NCBI GenBank assembly: GCA_948567375.1
Contig: OX419761.1
Span: 24,864,501 to 24,928,500 of the forward strand
Direction: 5' to 3'
Length of the DNA stretch: 64,000 nt
Source: Lunularia cruciata
Taxonomy: Eukaryota > Streptophyta > Marchantiopsida > Lunulariales > Lunulariaceae
The translations under genes and the position numbers were made by a program. Each line of letters opens with the position of its first letter. The stretch's first letter is position 1. The notes beneath the pieces were generated by a model. It was given only the letters and a program-made list of their open reading frames with translations. It was not told the origin of the DNA and did not search any database. Shown one piece after another: positions 22,219 to 34,790 of this stretch.

Positions 22219-24734
22219 ATGATCTTGGGTTTTGAGGAGGGTTTGATCTTTCAAAGACCAAGAGTGAAGAAGCACACAATGCCACCAAAGTGGAATAAGC
22301 AGAATGTGGTGAATGGTTTTGCAATTTATGAATTAGATGTAGTGGTAAGGATCAAAGTCTTGAGCAAACTTTGCATCACTTTTTTGGCATGGAATTGGAA
22401 TTTGAGCTTTCCAAGATTCATGGCAAAAATTACTGCTAGCAATTGCAAAGACAATCCTAAGACAAAGGGAAAGAGAGGAAATCTGGCTTGGTGGATTAAG
22501 TCAGAATGGAGACTAGTCTTGGAGAGAGAAGCGGGGGAACTAGGAGGAGTCACCTTTTATAGGAAGTGTGATTCTTCAAAAGAAATAGCCCAGGTGAGGA
22601 ATTCTTTCAATGCACCTGGCACCAAGAATGGGTAGAAGGCAGATAACTATAGAGACCCGATACAAAGGGGGATAGTTAGCACAATGATGGCTATGTTTAA
22701 GCCAGAGCAAACCACCTATGTAATGATGCAGCAAGTGGTGTTATTTCACCATATGTTTGCAAGAGAAGCAATAAATTGTGCAAAGTGTTTGCACTAGCAA
22801 GTAGGTCAAATGATTAATAGTTGGAGAATGGACCTGCCAATCAATTACTTCATACCTTTCATAGCCCATTTCTACTTGGAATAAACCTACTCAGCTTGGA
22901 AGAGAGAGGAAGGATGGTGTCTCATTTTCACCCAATTTACAAAGAGTGGCAGATGTACATAAGCAATACTACATCAGGCAAATTTGTGAAGGCAATGACC
23001 ACTATATCAGGAGAAAAAAGGAGAAGATAGTGTTGGTGGATATCCCAAGGCCAAGAAAGAAAAGTAGACCCAAAGGGAGAATATTTCCATTGCCACCACT
23101 GTAGAAAAGAAGGCTGAATCTAAAACCAAAGGTGGTAGTAGTGAAAGACCAACCTTCAAAGGAAGAATTGGAAGGAGAAGCTGAGTCAAAGTGTGAGGAC
23201 TTGGGAGAGGAAGAAGAGTTCACTCTATAGAGTAAGGAGTCCAGTAGTGAGAGTGAAGAAGAACCCAAAGTCCAACAATTGGTGGACAAAGTAGTTGGAG
23301 AGGAGGATAAGGAGTTCCATGCGGCAATTGACCATATAGAAGGAAGAGATGAGCCTTGTTTTGAGTTACCTATTGTAGAGTTGGAAAAAGAACAAGTAGG
23401 AGAGGCTGCCTTGGCATTTCCAAAGGCAGAAAGATCAAAGAGAAGTGTGCAAGTTGTAGTTATAGGTCCAAGTAAAGCTAAAGAGGAGGGAGAAAGCTCA
23501 GACATAGTGACTTTGAGGTGCAAAGATTGTGACTTTGGAGTATGGCACCAATCAAAGAAGTATCAACCAAAGCCAAAGAACACAAAGATGAAGGAGTATT
23601 CAATGGAGTTCAATATCTATCAAAGATTGTTTGTCCTTTGTTGTTGCAGCCACAAAAGAGGAAAGAGGAGTTGAAAAAGAGCATCTTGAATTGGAGGATG
23701 AACTACAAATAGTGAGGTACTTGGATGAAGAGACCTTGGAGTTGAGAAGTAAGTTAAACCCAAGAGAGAAGGAAGCCAAAGAACTTTAGGTTGATATAGT
23801 TCTTTGGAAAAGGATTTTTTGATAATGCAAGAGGAGTTCTTGAAGCGTAGTGAAGAGCTTGAATGACAAACATCAGAGTTGAAGGAGCAGAGGGTGTCAT
23901 TTGAGAAGATGAAGGGTGAATTTTCTGATGCAAGGTTGGAAATTATACACTCAAAGGCAATCACTATTGTGATGGAGCAAGAGTTGGAGAGTCTAAGAAA
24001 GAGTGTAGTGGAGAAGGATCAAGCATGGAAATGAGAGCTGACTGTTAAAAATTGAGAGGAAAAAAGTTTGCAAGGTTTGATACCAAGTGTGGAAGCTCAA
24101 TTGGTCAAGTATGTGGAGGAGACAAAAGCATTGAAGGCAAAATTTGAGGACAAATTGAAGATGTACCAAAATGAGTTAGAAGCAGAGAGAAGTCAAGAGA
24201 AGATAATTTTGAGGATGGAGTCAGATTCAGTAGGAGCAGTCATGGTGGAGTTGAAGGTAATGTTGAATACTGAAGCCAAAGTGAAGATGGAGGAATCAAG
24301 ACTGCATGAGTTTAAGTTGTTGGTGTAGGAGACAAGGAAGAGAAGGGCAAAGGATATTGACATGAACAAGTTGCTAATTCATCTGAGAGATCATGTAGAT
24401 AGGAAGATGTTAGAAGTAGGAGACAATATAAGTCTCAGATTAGATTTAGTAAGATCAGATTTTAAATAAACTTTGAAGTGGTCTGCAAAGAGAAATCCAA
24501 TGCAAAGTAGCAAAAGTAGGAGTATAAGTGTCTTTGGGAGAGTTACCTAAAGTCACTGAAGAAGTTGGAGTAGAGAAAGAGAATCTAGCTATGACTTTAT
24601 TTGTAGTTCAGGCTAAAGATTGGATAGAAGTAGAAGAAGAAATTGTAATTGTAGTTGAGCCCAAAGTAGAGGAAGCAACTGAAGGTAATTTGGGTTTAGA
24701 AGCCAAAGTTGAGGTAGACATCAGATTGGATTAG
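22219..24734 (+). pseudogene. Pol-less coiled-coil ORF relic, copy E2 (longest)
   Basis: The best-preserved copy, about 840 codons in length with frameshifts. The frame at 22,219-22,635 contains WNLSFPRFMAKI and WWIKSEWRLVLEREAGELG. PINYFIPFIAHFYL (about 22,840) parallels YVIPFVIY of E1. KKEKIVLVDIPRPRKKSRPK (about 23,020) begins a basic then acidic linker running to about 23,600. A long coiled coil follows: KKSILELEDELQIV (23,680), LVKYVEETKALKAKFEDKLK (24,100). No zinc finger, protease or polymerase follows. Function unknown; a gag-like or structural protein of a non-autonomous element is my inference. Confidence 0.55.
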
Positions 24735-25504
24735 TTATAGTTTTGAGATTTGAAGAAGCAGATATAAAGAGTTGGTTTGTCATTTTGGATCTACAAGTTG
24801 GTAAATTTGTTGTAGAACAATATGTTGTTAAGTAATTGTGAAGTGCTTTGCTTATTTAAAGGAAGCATTCACAATATGTTGTTATTTAGTACTATTATTC
24901 TAAAGTTGAGTTAAGTGAAGTGTTGTAACTCAATGCTCGTTGTTTTAGCTTAATTTCAAGTATCAATCCTTTGTATATGTTTGTGAGTTTTTGGAGCAAT
25001 TTGAAGTGCAAGTCAATGAGCTTGTTAGATGTTGGATTCCTCAGCTCTAATTTCATTTTGTTTGTTTGATCTTGAGTGGAAAGCAATCAAAGAAATGCCT
25101 TGACAAATCCATGAGGAATCGTAATGTTGGTAGTATTCTCCATTTGTGGTAATAGTGTTGGATTGATGCAGAGAAATTTGATTGAGGAAGTTGTGCTTTC
25201 AATAGAGAGGTGGAACACAATTCCAAGGCAAAGTCATTTCATGGTGAAATAACCTTCTTTGGGAAGAATTGAATCATCACAATCAAGATTGTTTTGGAAA
25301 GATTTGGATGAATTGTGATTATGGGTGTGATTTTTTGTGACAAGATTGTGATTTAGTGCTTGTTACTCTCTTCTGAGTGTAGTTTCTACTCAAGGGATTA
25401 AATATGAAATCAAGAAGAACTATTGGTGATGTTTTACTTCATATTTGACCATTTCTGACTCGTGTATGAAAAAATTGTTACTTGCTGATTACCATAAAAG
25501 TGAT
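24735..25504. other. 3' region of E2 element
   Basis: No gene. It contains a direct repeat of acaatatgttgtta (24,819 and 24,870) and, at 25,360-25,440, a block shared with the 3' end of E1 (about 17,060-17,150). Confidence 0.4.
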
Positions 25505-26130
25505 ACTTATCAGGTTGTCACATTGGTGGTTTGGATGCCTTTTTCTATTGCTTGACTAATGCTGAACATGTTTTGCTTTAGTTCCGGAATGTAAAGAACT
25601 CCTTTGATGACTCCTTGCAACAATCTTTGAAGAAATTAGAATGTCTCCCACTCCAACAACCCAAACCTTGTTATTGTCAAAAACATCCATTGGTTAGATT
25701 GCTTCTTTAATCTTTTTAAAATCTTGGGAGCACTCTTATCTAATGGTCATATGTTCTAAACCTTCCATCAATATACCAAACATCTTTGTGTAGATGTTCA
25801 TAAAAAATTTATGGCAATACTAAATGTAATACTCTTTGTCATTAGATGATTGGATTGATTTCTAGAATTAGTTGCATTATAATGCCTTCTTATTGTGAGA
25901 TTTATTCACATTTGCATTCTCTGGCCTAATGCACTTTCTCTCCTTGCTTGTAATAGCTTGTTTTTTGCTTCCTTTGAAAAATGTTACTTCTTTTGATTCT
26001 CGCCATCACAACTAATTTTATTGCTCTTCTATCAACCAAAAATCATTGCTTTTTTATCAAAATCTAGAAAGCTCTCTTCTTAAATTCTATTCTTTGTCTT
26101 CTTTGTATTTAATCAAAATTTATTCTTTGA
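25505..26130 (-). pseudogene. Ty1-copia gag end and protease relic (copia-2, 5' part)
   Basis: On the minus strand GVIKGVLYIPELKQNMFSIS (25,540-25,610) is the diagnostic copia block GxixdVLyVP.l..NLLSv. NKVWVVGVGDILI (25,640-25,680) precedes it as the usual V..G.G.i.i segment. Further gag-like text is too decayed to assign. This is the domain expected upstream of the piece at 17,220-17,810, on the same strand. Confidence 0.7.
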
Positions 26131-26220
26131 GCAGTCTTGCAATAGGACTCTCCAATGGTTTACTGAATAAATTTTTATAGCAATGTTACTTAATTGACTA
26201 ATGAGAACAAACTTTTTGTT

Positions 26221-27227
26221 TATCATATTCAAATAATATTCTAGATAGTAATATATTTTTCATGTGATAGTTGAGGTTAATATAGTTATTATCCTATATA
26301 TGAGTTCTAATTAGAGTTTAGACGGAGCATTCAAATATGATGCTAGTTTGAATTGACAAAAAGTACCTTATGTTTATATATAAATCTTACCTATCTTATG
26401 TGAATTTTTTTATCAAGAGTACATTACTTGGTTGGTATTTCATTAATATAATCAAGAGCATTTAGTAATAAAGTTTTGAGAGTAGTTGTTGAGAGAGGTA
26501 AACTAAGGGCATACTAACAAACATGTTTGAATATTCCATTAGTTTAAAACCTACACACTAGTTTGCTCAAAATCCATTCTTTATTCATTTGTCTAGATCT
26601 ATAATCAGAAGTATGCCAAAATACTTAATTTTTAAAATTTACTTAAAATTTAATTAATTTTTCATGTTCTTTTTTTTTTAACTGAATTAAATTTTTTAGT
26701 TAAAAACAAACAGTTTTTTTTAACTAATTAATTTTTAATGTTCTTTTTGTAAATCTACCCTTCAGTTAAAAACAAAAAGAACATTAAAAATTAATCAAAT
26801 TTTAAGTAAATTTTAAAAATTAAGTATTTTGGCATACTTCTGATTATAGATCTAGACAAGTGAATAAAGAATGGATTTTGAGCAAACTAGTGTGTAGGTT
26901 TTAAACTAATGGAATATTCAAACATGTTTGTTAGTATGCCCTTAGTTTACCTCTCTCAACAACTACTCTCGAAACTTTATTACTAAATGCTCTTGATTAT
27001 ATTAATGAAATACCAACCAAGTAATGTACTCTTGATAAAAAATTTCACATAAGATAGGTAAGATTTATGTATAAACATAAGGTACTTTTTGTCAATTCAA
27101 ACTAGCATCATATTTGAATGCTCCGTCTAAACTCTAATTAGAACTCATATATAGGATAATAACTATATTAACCTCAACTATCACATGAAAAATATATTAC
27201 TATCTAGAATATTATTTAAATATGATA
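26221..27227. repeat. Fold-back element: 1-kb inverted repeat
   Basis: Arms of about 460 bp (26,221-26,683 and 26,766-27,227) are near-perfect reverse complements, from outer tatcata/tatgata inwards, with only scattered differences. An 80-bp AT-rich centre holds smaller inverted copies of ttaatttttaatgttctttt. No coding capacity. It could be a large MITE or fold-back transposon, or an inverted duplication. Transcription through it would give a long double-stranded RNA. Confidence 0.95.
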
Positions 27228-27281
27228 TATGTTTTTATTTTTGCCTAAATATATTATTCTCTACAATTCAAATTTAACATG

Positions 27282-27460
27282 GTTCACATAGGAAAAGTGA
27301 GATTTATATATAAACATGAGGTGCTTTGTGTAAAATTAAACTAGCATCCTAGTAGCAAGGTATTGTACCTAAAACCTCACTATTGCTCATATATAGAATA
27401 ATAATTATATTAATTTTAACTATTACGTGCCCAAATATATTCCCATCTAAAACATTATTT
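27282..27460. repeat. Diverged third copy of the fold-back arm
   Basis: The stretch from cacataggaaaagtgagattt at 27,282 follows the right arm (cacataagataggtaagattt, 27,046) through actagcatc, ctcatatata and ataataa..tatatt in the same order, but with many changes. A further fragment may lie at 27,505-27,550. Confidence 0.7.
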
Positions 27461-27472
27461 TGCTTGTACATG

Positions 27473-27505
<33 letters not shown>
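27473..27505. repeat. Palindromic AAT/ATT microsatellite
   Basis: About seven AAT units run directly into four ATT units, making a self-complementary tract. Confidence 0.9.
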
Positions 27506-28680
27506 TACCACATACCAATATATTACCATCTAAAACACTATTTCAATATGATGTATTTTTAATTTTTATTTTAAATTTATTTCTATTTAAAATTAAATTT
27601 TAAAATGATATAATCTTGGACATTCTCAATTGCTTCTCTTGTAATCTTTCAACCAAAGTGCATGTATCGCTTTCAATCAACAAATTTGCTCTATTTTTTC
27701 ATTTTCACTTAAATATGTTATTATCTAAATTTTAATTTTAACATTTTTTAATCTTGGACTTGCTCCATTGCTTCTCATTTATGCTTTTGATCAAAGTACA
27801 TGCAGTGCTTTAAAAAATAAAATTTAGAGTTTTTGAAGGTTATTTATAACACAACAAGGACATTCATAAAAAAATTTATGGGTTTTTTTAAAGGTAAAAT
27901 ATTTGAAAATTAATCATCCATAAAATATTTTATGATTGTAAATGAGGGAAAGGCATTCAAGTATAAAGATCAATAATGAATTATAAAGATATTAGATGAA
28001 CTAAATCTTTTTAATATCACACAAGAGAAGGAATGAGGATGTCAATTAAATTAACATGAGGAAGAATACTCTCAAGAAATTGACGTAAAACACATAGGAA
28101 AGTGAAAGTTTTGAACATAGTAGGTAGTTTTACTTTTTGAAACTACAAGAGGCTAGGAGACATATCCCATAGTCTTTCTGGTAAGACTATGTAGAGAAAT
28201 TGATGGCCAGTTGTGAACAGTCCGTAAAGTTTAGTTATGGGCTATAATGGGTATTTATGAACCATCTCAAAAAGGGACTTTGAGTTGAAAGTAGTACTTA
28301 CGGGTTGTTTAGGAGGAAGAATTTGAATAATTTTAGTTAAGACTCTTAAAAGGTAAACTAAGCTTGAGGACCATGTGTCACAAAATCATATTAGGTTGCA
28401 ACATCTATGGGATAATCAAAGTTTGAATAGAAGAGGAAAGTAATGAGATATTAAGCATCTAACTTTAAACAAGAGAGGGAATGAATAAGGGATAAACTAG
28501 TGACTAAAAGCACAAAGAAAGCCATTTAAAATGAAATCCAATCCCAAATGATGGAATTTGGGATCAATTTATGATCCCCAAGGTAATAGTTTGTAGGTTG
28601 AGTTTGGAGTAGCAACTTGAAGGATATTATGGTACATTTCCTTGGAGAAATTCATGGTGCGTCATTTTTTCAATCTGACT
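27506..28680. other. AT-rich non-coding DNA
   Basis: Nothing recognisable apart from poly-A/T runs; a 5' leader of E3 may begin around 28,130. Confidence 0.3.
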
Positions 28681-30420
28681 TTGAATCTGATATGTGGTAT
28701 AAGAAATCATGGAGTGCACTCAAATTGGAATGGTAGTTGTAGATCCTCTTGCTCACTCCTTGCTCAAAGATATAAGATGGGCTAATATTTCTATGAGATG
28801 TATACAAGAGTTCTACAATGTCAATTCTAATTGTGAAGTGAATAATTCTATTTACAAAGCAAGATTTGGATTTAAGGAACTCTTGAAAATGGTATGTTCT
28901 AGGCTAGCTGCACCTTCTAGGACTCCTTTTGGTAAAGGTAGAGCAAAATCTAATGCCCCTAGTATTAGTATATTTAAGAGAGATAGCATAGGGAAATGTG
29001 ATGGAGATGGATTCAGATTGATTACATATCATTATGGTCAAATTCTATATTAGTTAGAGGATCTTGAGCATATTAAATAGATCCATGGTGGTTGTAATAA
29101 GAAACCTACCCAGAAAAACATAGCCTATAGTTACATGGTGAAGATTTTAGTGAGAATTGGCAATGGATTCCTACTTCCATGAATGGAGAGAGATTGCAAA
29201 GAAATGGGCTTGGTCCTTGAAGTCTTATAAGAAAGCTTGGTAGTGGAAGGAGAAATACATGAGTGAAGGTCCACTCATAAGGAGATAAAATGTGGATGGA
29301 CCACTATTGAGGATAAGTTAAACCATATGTGTCCCTATTTCTACCAAATGGATATCTTGTTTTGGGGAAGAGCCAATACATCTCACCTTATGCTTGCAAG
29401 TATGGGAATGAGGCCAAGGTTGAACCTTACTAAATTTTCTATCCAAGATGATGAGATATGTAGTGTGATACCTATAGATATAGAGAAAGAGTAGAAGGAA
29501 GAAATGTCTAGAGAAGACATGCCTTTGTCAAGCACTTCTCATGTTGATTTTTCACAATCCTTTCTTGTGCAAGAATTAATCCCAATGAAAATTACAAGTA
29601 CACCAAAAAAAAGGCCTTTTGAATGTATTCGTATCAAATCTGCAAGTGAAGCATTTGGATTTCATGTCAAGGAGGATCTTCAAGTTCCAATTCAAGAGAA
29701 TAGAAGAGTACAAGATGAGGACTCAAGTGCAATTCAAAGTACACAAGAGGAGAGGCCTTTTGAATATATGCCAAGGGAATCTGCAAGAAATGAAGCATTT
29801 GGACTTCATGTTGAGGAGGATTGGAAAATTCCATTTTGAAGGGAAAAAATAGTATGAGGAGAGATCCCAACACAAGAAGAAGAAATGCCCATAACAATAA
29901 TAGATGGCAAAGATATAGTGGATCAAGTAGGTGAGGGAGAGGGTGAGCCATCATGCAAGAGGAGGAAATTGTATAAGCCAAATTCAAAGGCTACTCCCAC
30001 ATTAAATTTGTTTGTAAAGGACATTGCTAGTCACACAAAATTGAAGGCATAATAATTAGAGGTGAAGGAGAGGTGTAAGATGGCAGAAATTGATGCTCAA
30101 AAGAGAACAAAAATAGAATAGTTTTAGGTGAAGGTAGAGGGTGAAGAAAGAAAGAAAGCAAAAATGTTAAAAAGCAAAGGGGAGAAATAAAGCACAAAAG
30201 GTAATATTCAAAGAGAGACTTGCCAGATCTAGACAATAGTTTGAGATGATGCTAGAATTAGCAAAGGCTAGTAAAACTTTGGAGGAAATTAAAAGTATAG
30301 TGATAATGTTTGCAGAGATAGATGAGAGGCAATGCACCACTGATAGTAATTATCCACCTTCCAATGCTCCCATTGATTGCTAAACAGATCTGATAGAGCA
30401 TGATAGTGAATCTTCATTGT
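28681..30420 (+). pseudogene. Pol-less coiled-coil ORF relic, copy E3
   Basis: Frame 28,709-29,053 contains HSLLKDIRWANISMRCIQEF and ends with a Lys/Arg-rich part. After decayed sequence, 29,504-29,839 gives a Glu-rich region with an internal 47-residue duplication (RPFECIRIKSASEAFGFHV / RPFEYMPRESARNEAFGLHV). Then KRRKLYKPNSKATPTLNLFV, a basic segment, precedes Lys/Glu-rich heptad-like text to about 30,200. The order N-domain, charged linker, coiled coil parallels E1 and E2, but sequence identity is low and membership is inferred. Confidence 0.4.
29613..29885 (+). repeat. In-frame 141-bp (47-codon) duplication in E3
   Basis: ggccttttgaat at 29,613 recurs at 29,754. The offset is 141 bp, a multiple of three, so the repeat was made while the frame was coding. 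Homology fades near 29,885. Confidence 0.85.
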
Positions 30421-30540
30421 AATGTTGAAAATCTTGTGCAAGTAATAAATTTTGCCAAAATAGTTCCTTTGGGTTTCTCAAACACTTTTGAGGTTTGCCT
30501 AGGCACATAGTCATTGTGGTAGGTTTATGAGCAGCTTCAA

Positions 30541-30740
30541 TTGTGTTATAATGGGTTTGCTTGCTTGTGCCATTGTCCTTTTCACGCTCTTGTATGGATT
30601 TGCTTGCACATATTTATACCTTTATGGATTTGCTTGGGCCTCTATGGGTTTGCTTGTGTCATTATGGGTGGCTTAACTCATTTGAGTTCACTTGTGTTTA
30701 GATGGGTTTGCTTACAAGGACATGGATTCACTTGTGTTGC
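30541..30740 (+). repeat. Array of the motif ATGG(G/A)TTTGCTTG
   Basis: The motif or close variants occur about six times in 200 bp with irregular 25-40-bp spacing. A second array lies at 34,590-34,790. Possibly tandem regulatory repeats of a transposon leader or LTR. Confidence 0.7.
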
Positions 30741-30950
30741 ACTTATATAGTAAACAAAATTACATTCAAAAGTAGAAATGGTAGACAATTTTATCTATGG
30801 ATTGGGCAAAGATGTTTCATCATTGCACTTGCAAGATGATGGAACATCTCCAAAAGACATGGAGAAAACACCTTCTTCTCTTTGTTTGTCTTGCATTTTT
30901 CAATTGAGATATGACTATTGAAGAAGGAAGAGTGAACACCCTTCTCAATG

Positions 30951-33299
30951 TATCACTACTTGGCAGGCTACCATCAAGCCCAACCCAAACGTTTGGCAGA
31001 GACCAGGAAGTACAAGGAAGCCTTCTTGCACTACCAAAAGACTAGGAAATGAATCCTAGTAGACAATGTTGTGGGAGCAAGCACAAGCAAACAAAAGGTG
31101 ACCATAATGCCAGCCTAGTCAAGAAAGAGGCACTAGCCTAATCCTCAAGTCATGAATTCTTTTGACAAAGAGAATTCAAGATTTGTGGGTGAGTTAGGGT
31201 TGGGAAGCAAAGATGAGAGTGACCATTACTCATAGGGAACTTCCTGTGTTGAAGAACACCAAATGAGTGGAGAGAAGGTATTGTCCTTGGTAAACAAGGT
31301 GGTGTCTCCAAGATAGGAGACTTCCTTCTCCCATATCGAAGTGTCTTTAGAAGGAGAGAGGCACAAGCCAGAGTGGGGTGTGGAAGTCCAATCCACCCCT
31401 ATATGGCAGAAGCATTGGACTATCCCACCACTAAGAGAGAAGCAGAAATTGTAGTGGATGAGGAGAAGGATATTTTGATATCCAATTACAACTCAAGAAG
31501 ATTCTTCCTCTAACACCAAAAGTTGAGATAATGCAGAGCTCACCTACGGTGCTTTCCAAAGAGAAATGAGTGGTGACTCCACCCCATGTACCTATACCTG
31601 GCAATATCTAGACTATACACTCACAATTGCAGGAGAGGAGGTTCTTGAGTGTAAAGAAGGGGAAGGGTTTAAGGAGACAACTCTCCTTAGGCTTGGACAA
31701 AGTGATTGCAGCTTCAATGGCTACTACTAAAATCATAGCAGCATCTGAAATGTCAAGGGATGGCAGATTAGTAAGGGAGAAGAGTATGCAAAATTCTCCA
31801 TCAAGACCTGACGAGCATCAACCTTGATGGCCATAACACCTATTTGTGACCACCCCCAAAACCGAGAAGTGGCCTCGACATTGCAACAAGAAGGAATGAG
31901 AGTCAACCCAATTCCACCATCCTACAAAGAGCCAAGATTGGACTATCTTGTGAATTACTCACCCTTTTTGACTTTGGTTTCACATATGTTGGGGCCATTA
32001 TTGAAGGCCATGGAAGACCTATTGCCAATGTATTGGGATATTGACTTTACAATGATGGATTACAAGCGCTTGATAGAGTTCCAACACCATCAAATCTAAA
32101 ATGCCATATGGGAGAAGCTAGGAGTGCAAAAGGAGTTGGCCAAGGCTCATGCTAGTCTTGTGCACCTAGAGGCACAATTGGTTGAGCTCCAAGGACATTT
32201 CCAATTCCAAGAGCAAAAACTAGCTCAACTAGTGAGTTGTGATGACAAGTTGTTTGGGAGGAGGTCTGTGATCACAAGAGGGAGAAGTCGCCAGTGCAAA
32301 CTTTGGCATGTCAGACCAAACAAGGAAAGATGTTCCTGGGTGCCAATTTGTCACAAGTTTGCAAGCTAGAGGAAGCTCTTGCAGAAAAGGACACAAAGTT
32401 GTGAACCAAGGGGAAGCAAGACATCTTGTCTTTGAACCAAAAGGTGTGGAAGAAGGATAGTGACACCTTGGTGGAATAGTACCAAATGGAGTTATGCCCA
32501 ATGAAGGCTGAGCTTGCACTTATGAAGGTTGGTACTAATAGCATGAACAAGCATTTGTAGACTATAATGCGGCCTAAGAAGAGAAGCTAAAGGAGAAGGA
32601 GAGATAGACATGATGAAGAAGGATATATCAAGACCATAATAGCAAATTGCTTGCCTAGATTCCAATGTATAACACTTAAGGAGAGGTCCAAGCATCATGT
32701 TGAGGAGATGAAGAAGAAGCACAAGAAGCAATTGAGTGTTAGGGATGATGAGGTCATGATCTCTCAAGTGGGAACTAAAGGTTCTCTGCAGCCAAATGCC
32801 AAAGACAAACATGCCCTTAATGAAAAAGTTGAGAAGGCTCGGATGTGCATAGAGGAACTGACCATGATTTTTAGTGGCCACAAAAATTATAGGAAGATCC
32901 TCCATGTGCAAATCCTCCATGTGTAAATCAGCTAGGAAGTAGACATGGAGGTATAGTCCATTTGGAGTACCTTGGATGAAGAGCAAATGCGAGTGATCAC
33001 AATAGTAGAAGACATTGTGAACTAGTTGAAAGTGCAAGTGAGAGAAGTGGCACTAACCCAAGTTCATCATGTGCAGCTCTAGGAGTTGGAGTTAGAGATA
33101 TATGCCCTAAGAATGAAGAAGTATGCATTAGAGCAATTGGCTAAGTTAGATGAGAAGTTGTGGAAGCACATTGATGAAAAAATTGACAATGTCCTATCCA
33201 AGGTCAGCCAAGAGTTGGAAGAATATGGAAAGCATATGGATGAGCTAATCCTACAATGCAAGGGAGAAGATGTGTCAAGGAAGCCAAGTGAGTTATAGA
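30951..33299 (+). pseudogene. Pol-less coiled-coil ORF relic, copy E4
   Basis: The frame at about 30,955 reads YHYLAGYHQAQPKRLAETRK then KQKVTIMPA, comparable to the basic junction in E1 (KKKVITIED) and E2 (EKIVLVDI). 31,824-32,099 gives RLDYLVNYSPFLTLVSHMLG. From 32,124 the text is coiled-coil: QKELAKAHASLVHLEAQLVE, later KERSKHHVEEMKKKHKKQLS (32,690) and EIYALRMKKYALEQLAKLDE (33,095). The frame ends at 33,299. No pol domain follows. Several stops and frameshifts. Confidence 0.45.
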
Positions 33300-34585
33300 A
33301 GTAGAGACTTGCTAAACCCTTGTACATATGTAAGATAGGTTACACTCCTAGAGTGTGATTATTATACCATGACCATCGGAGTCATCATGTCATTGGAGTC
33401 AACCTTCATTATGGTGGGAGACCACCATAGTCAAGCACCATCATGATGGCTTGCCTGCAAGGACAAGATGTTATTAGAGCATAAATATGTATATAAGGAG
33501 GATGATGGTTGTATACAATGGAAAAATTTTGCCATTTCCATGTCATGGGAACTCCTCTTCCAAAACCTAGCTGGAGGTCCATAATCTGTAGAGTGTATAG
33601 TAGGTGCCCTTTTGTAGGTGGTTCCATCACAACATTAATTGGGTAGGACAGGGTAGATACATTAAGGTTAGTACCAATTGGTTTAGAGCTTAATCTAGAG
33701 ATAGTGGCATTGCAAAATTGTGAATGCTTCCCATCATTTTGTAATAGAAAGTATAAGGAGAATCACCCCCACATAATCCAAGTTTAGTGTTTAGTATTCA
33801 GTTGTTTATTTGAGTGCAGTTCAGCTCATGCTTGTGTGGAATTACAAGCTTCATCATTTTGTTACCCATATTTTTGTGTATGGTCAAGTTGTGACATTTT
33901 GTGTATGTATGAACTAGCCTTTGTGTTGGACCTAGTGCAATAAGGACCTCTAGGATCCTTAACATGTCTATGTCAATATTATGTATGATTTGTGATTGTT
34001 GGGTGGAGTAGTGGTGATGAACTTAAAAGTAAGAATGCAAGTGTTGGGGTATGGGAAGGCAATCAAGCTTCACCAAGGTGTTGGATCCTAGGTGTTGTAA
34101 ATTATTGAGGCAATATGCTGATTACCCACAAGGGTTGTGAGTATCATGAAGTACCCCATGTAGAAGAAATCCCCTTTAATCACAAACCTGCAATATAGTG
34201 GTGGAGTACACCTTTTGGGAAGGGTAGAATATCCTCATTGGCAATGTAGTATGCACAATATAGGTGACTACAAGGGTATAGAACTCCAAGGCCAATGATC
34301 TTCAATATAGACTGAACCATCACCTTCAAGAGCCAAGTGCCAGGATATCTTTTGTGAAAGTGATTTACATATATTCTTTTCTTTTTTGTATTGTGCCACC
34401 ATGGACTGAAATACTATCTTTTGAGAATTATCCCACCCAAGAAGATAAGATATAACAATAGATGTCTTGTGATAAAGTGACACTAATTCCTTCATGACTA
34501 GCCATTTGTGAACTATATCCTTATGGAAACAAAATATTCTCACTAATTATACTATTATTATGTTGACATTGGGTTGTCACAATAG
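33300..34585. other. Non-coding DNA after E4
   Basis: No gene. Short inverted text accatcatg/catgatggt near 33,360-33,450 and a chance minus-strand ORF at 34,268-34,543 that I do not recognise. Confidence 0.3.
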
Positions 34586-34790
34586 CTTGCAAGGACATGG
34601 GTTTGCTTTGGCAATCTGGATTTGCTTGGGTGGCAATTGGGTCACACAGATCCAAGATGGATCCACTTGAGTGGCAATTGGCTCAATGTAGATAAACTTG
34701 GATTTGCTTGGAAGACTGGATGGCTTTGCCTATTTACAAGTGGATTTGCTTGGAAAAATTGGGTTTGCTTGGTGTTGGAGTTTAAGGTTT
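34586..34790 (+). repeat. Second array of the (G/A)TTTGCTTGG motif
   Basis: Six or so copies of ggatttgcttgg or gggtttgcttt in 200 bp, interleaved with a duplicated tggcaattgg.tca. It parallels the array at 30,541-30,740. Confidence 0.7.

Noticed and set aside
23002-23523. 173-residue Ser-rich minus-strand ORF
   Set aside because: It is the antisense shadow of the Glu/Lys-rich E2 linker on the + strand.
27473-27505. AAT/ATT tract as a CRISPR-like or telomeric repeat
   Set aside because: It is a simple palindromic microsatellite; there are no spacers and no plant telomere unit.
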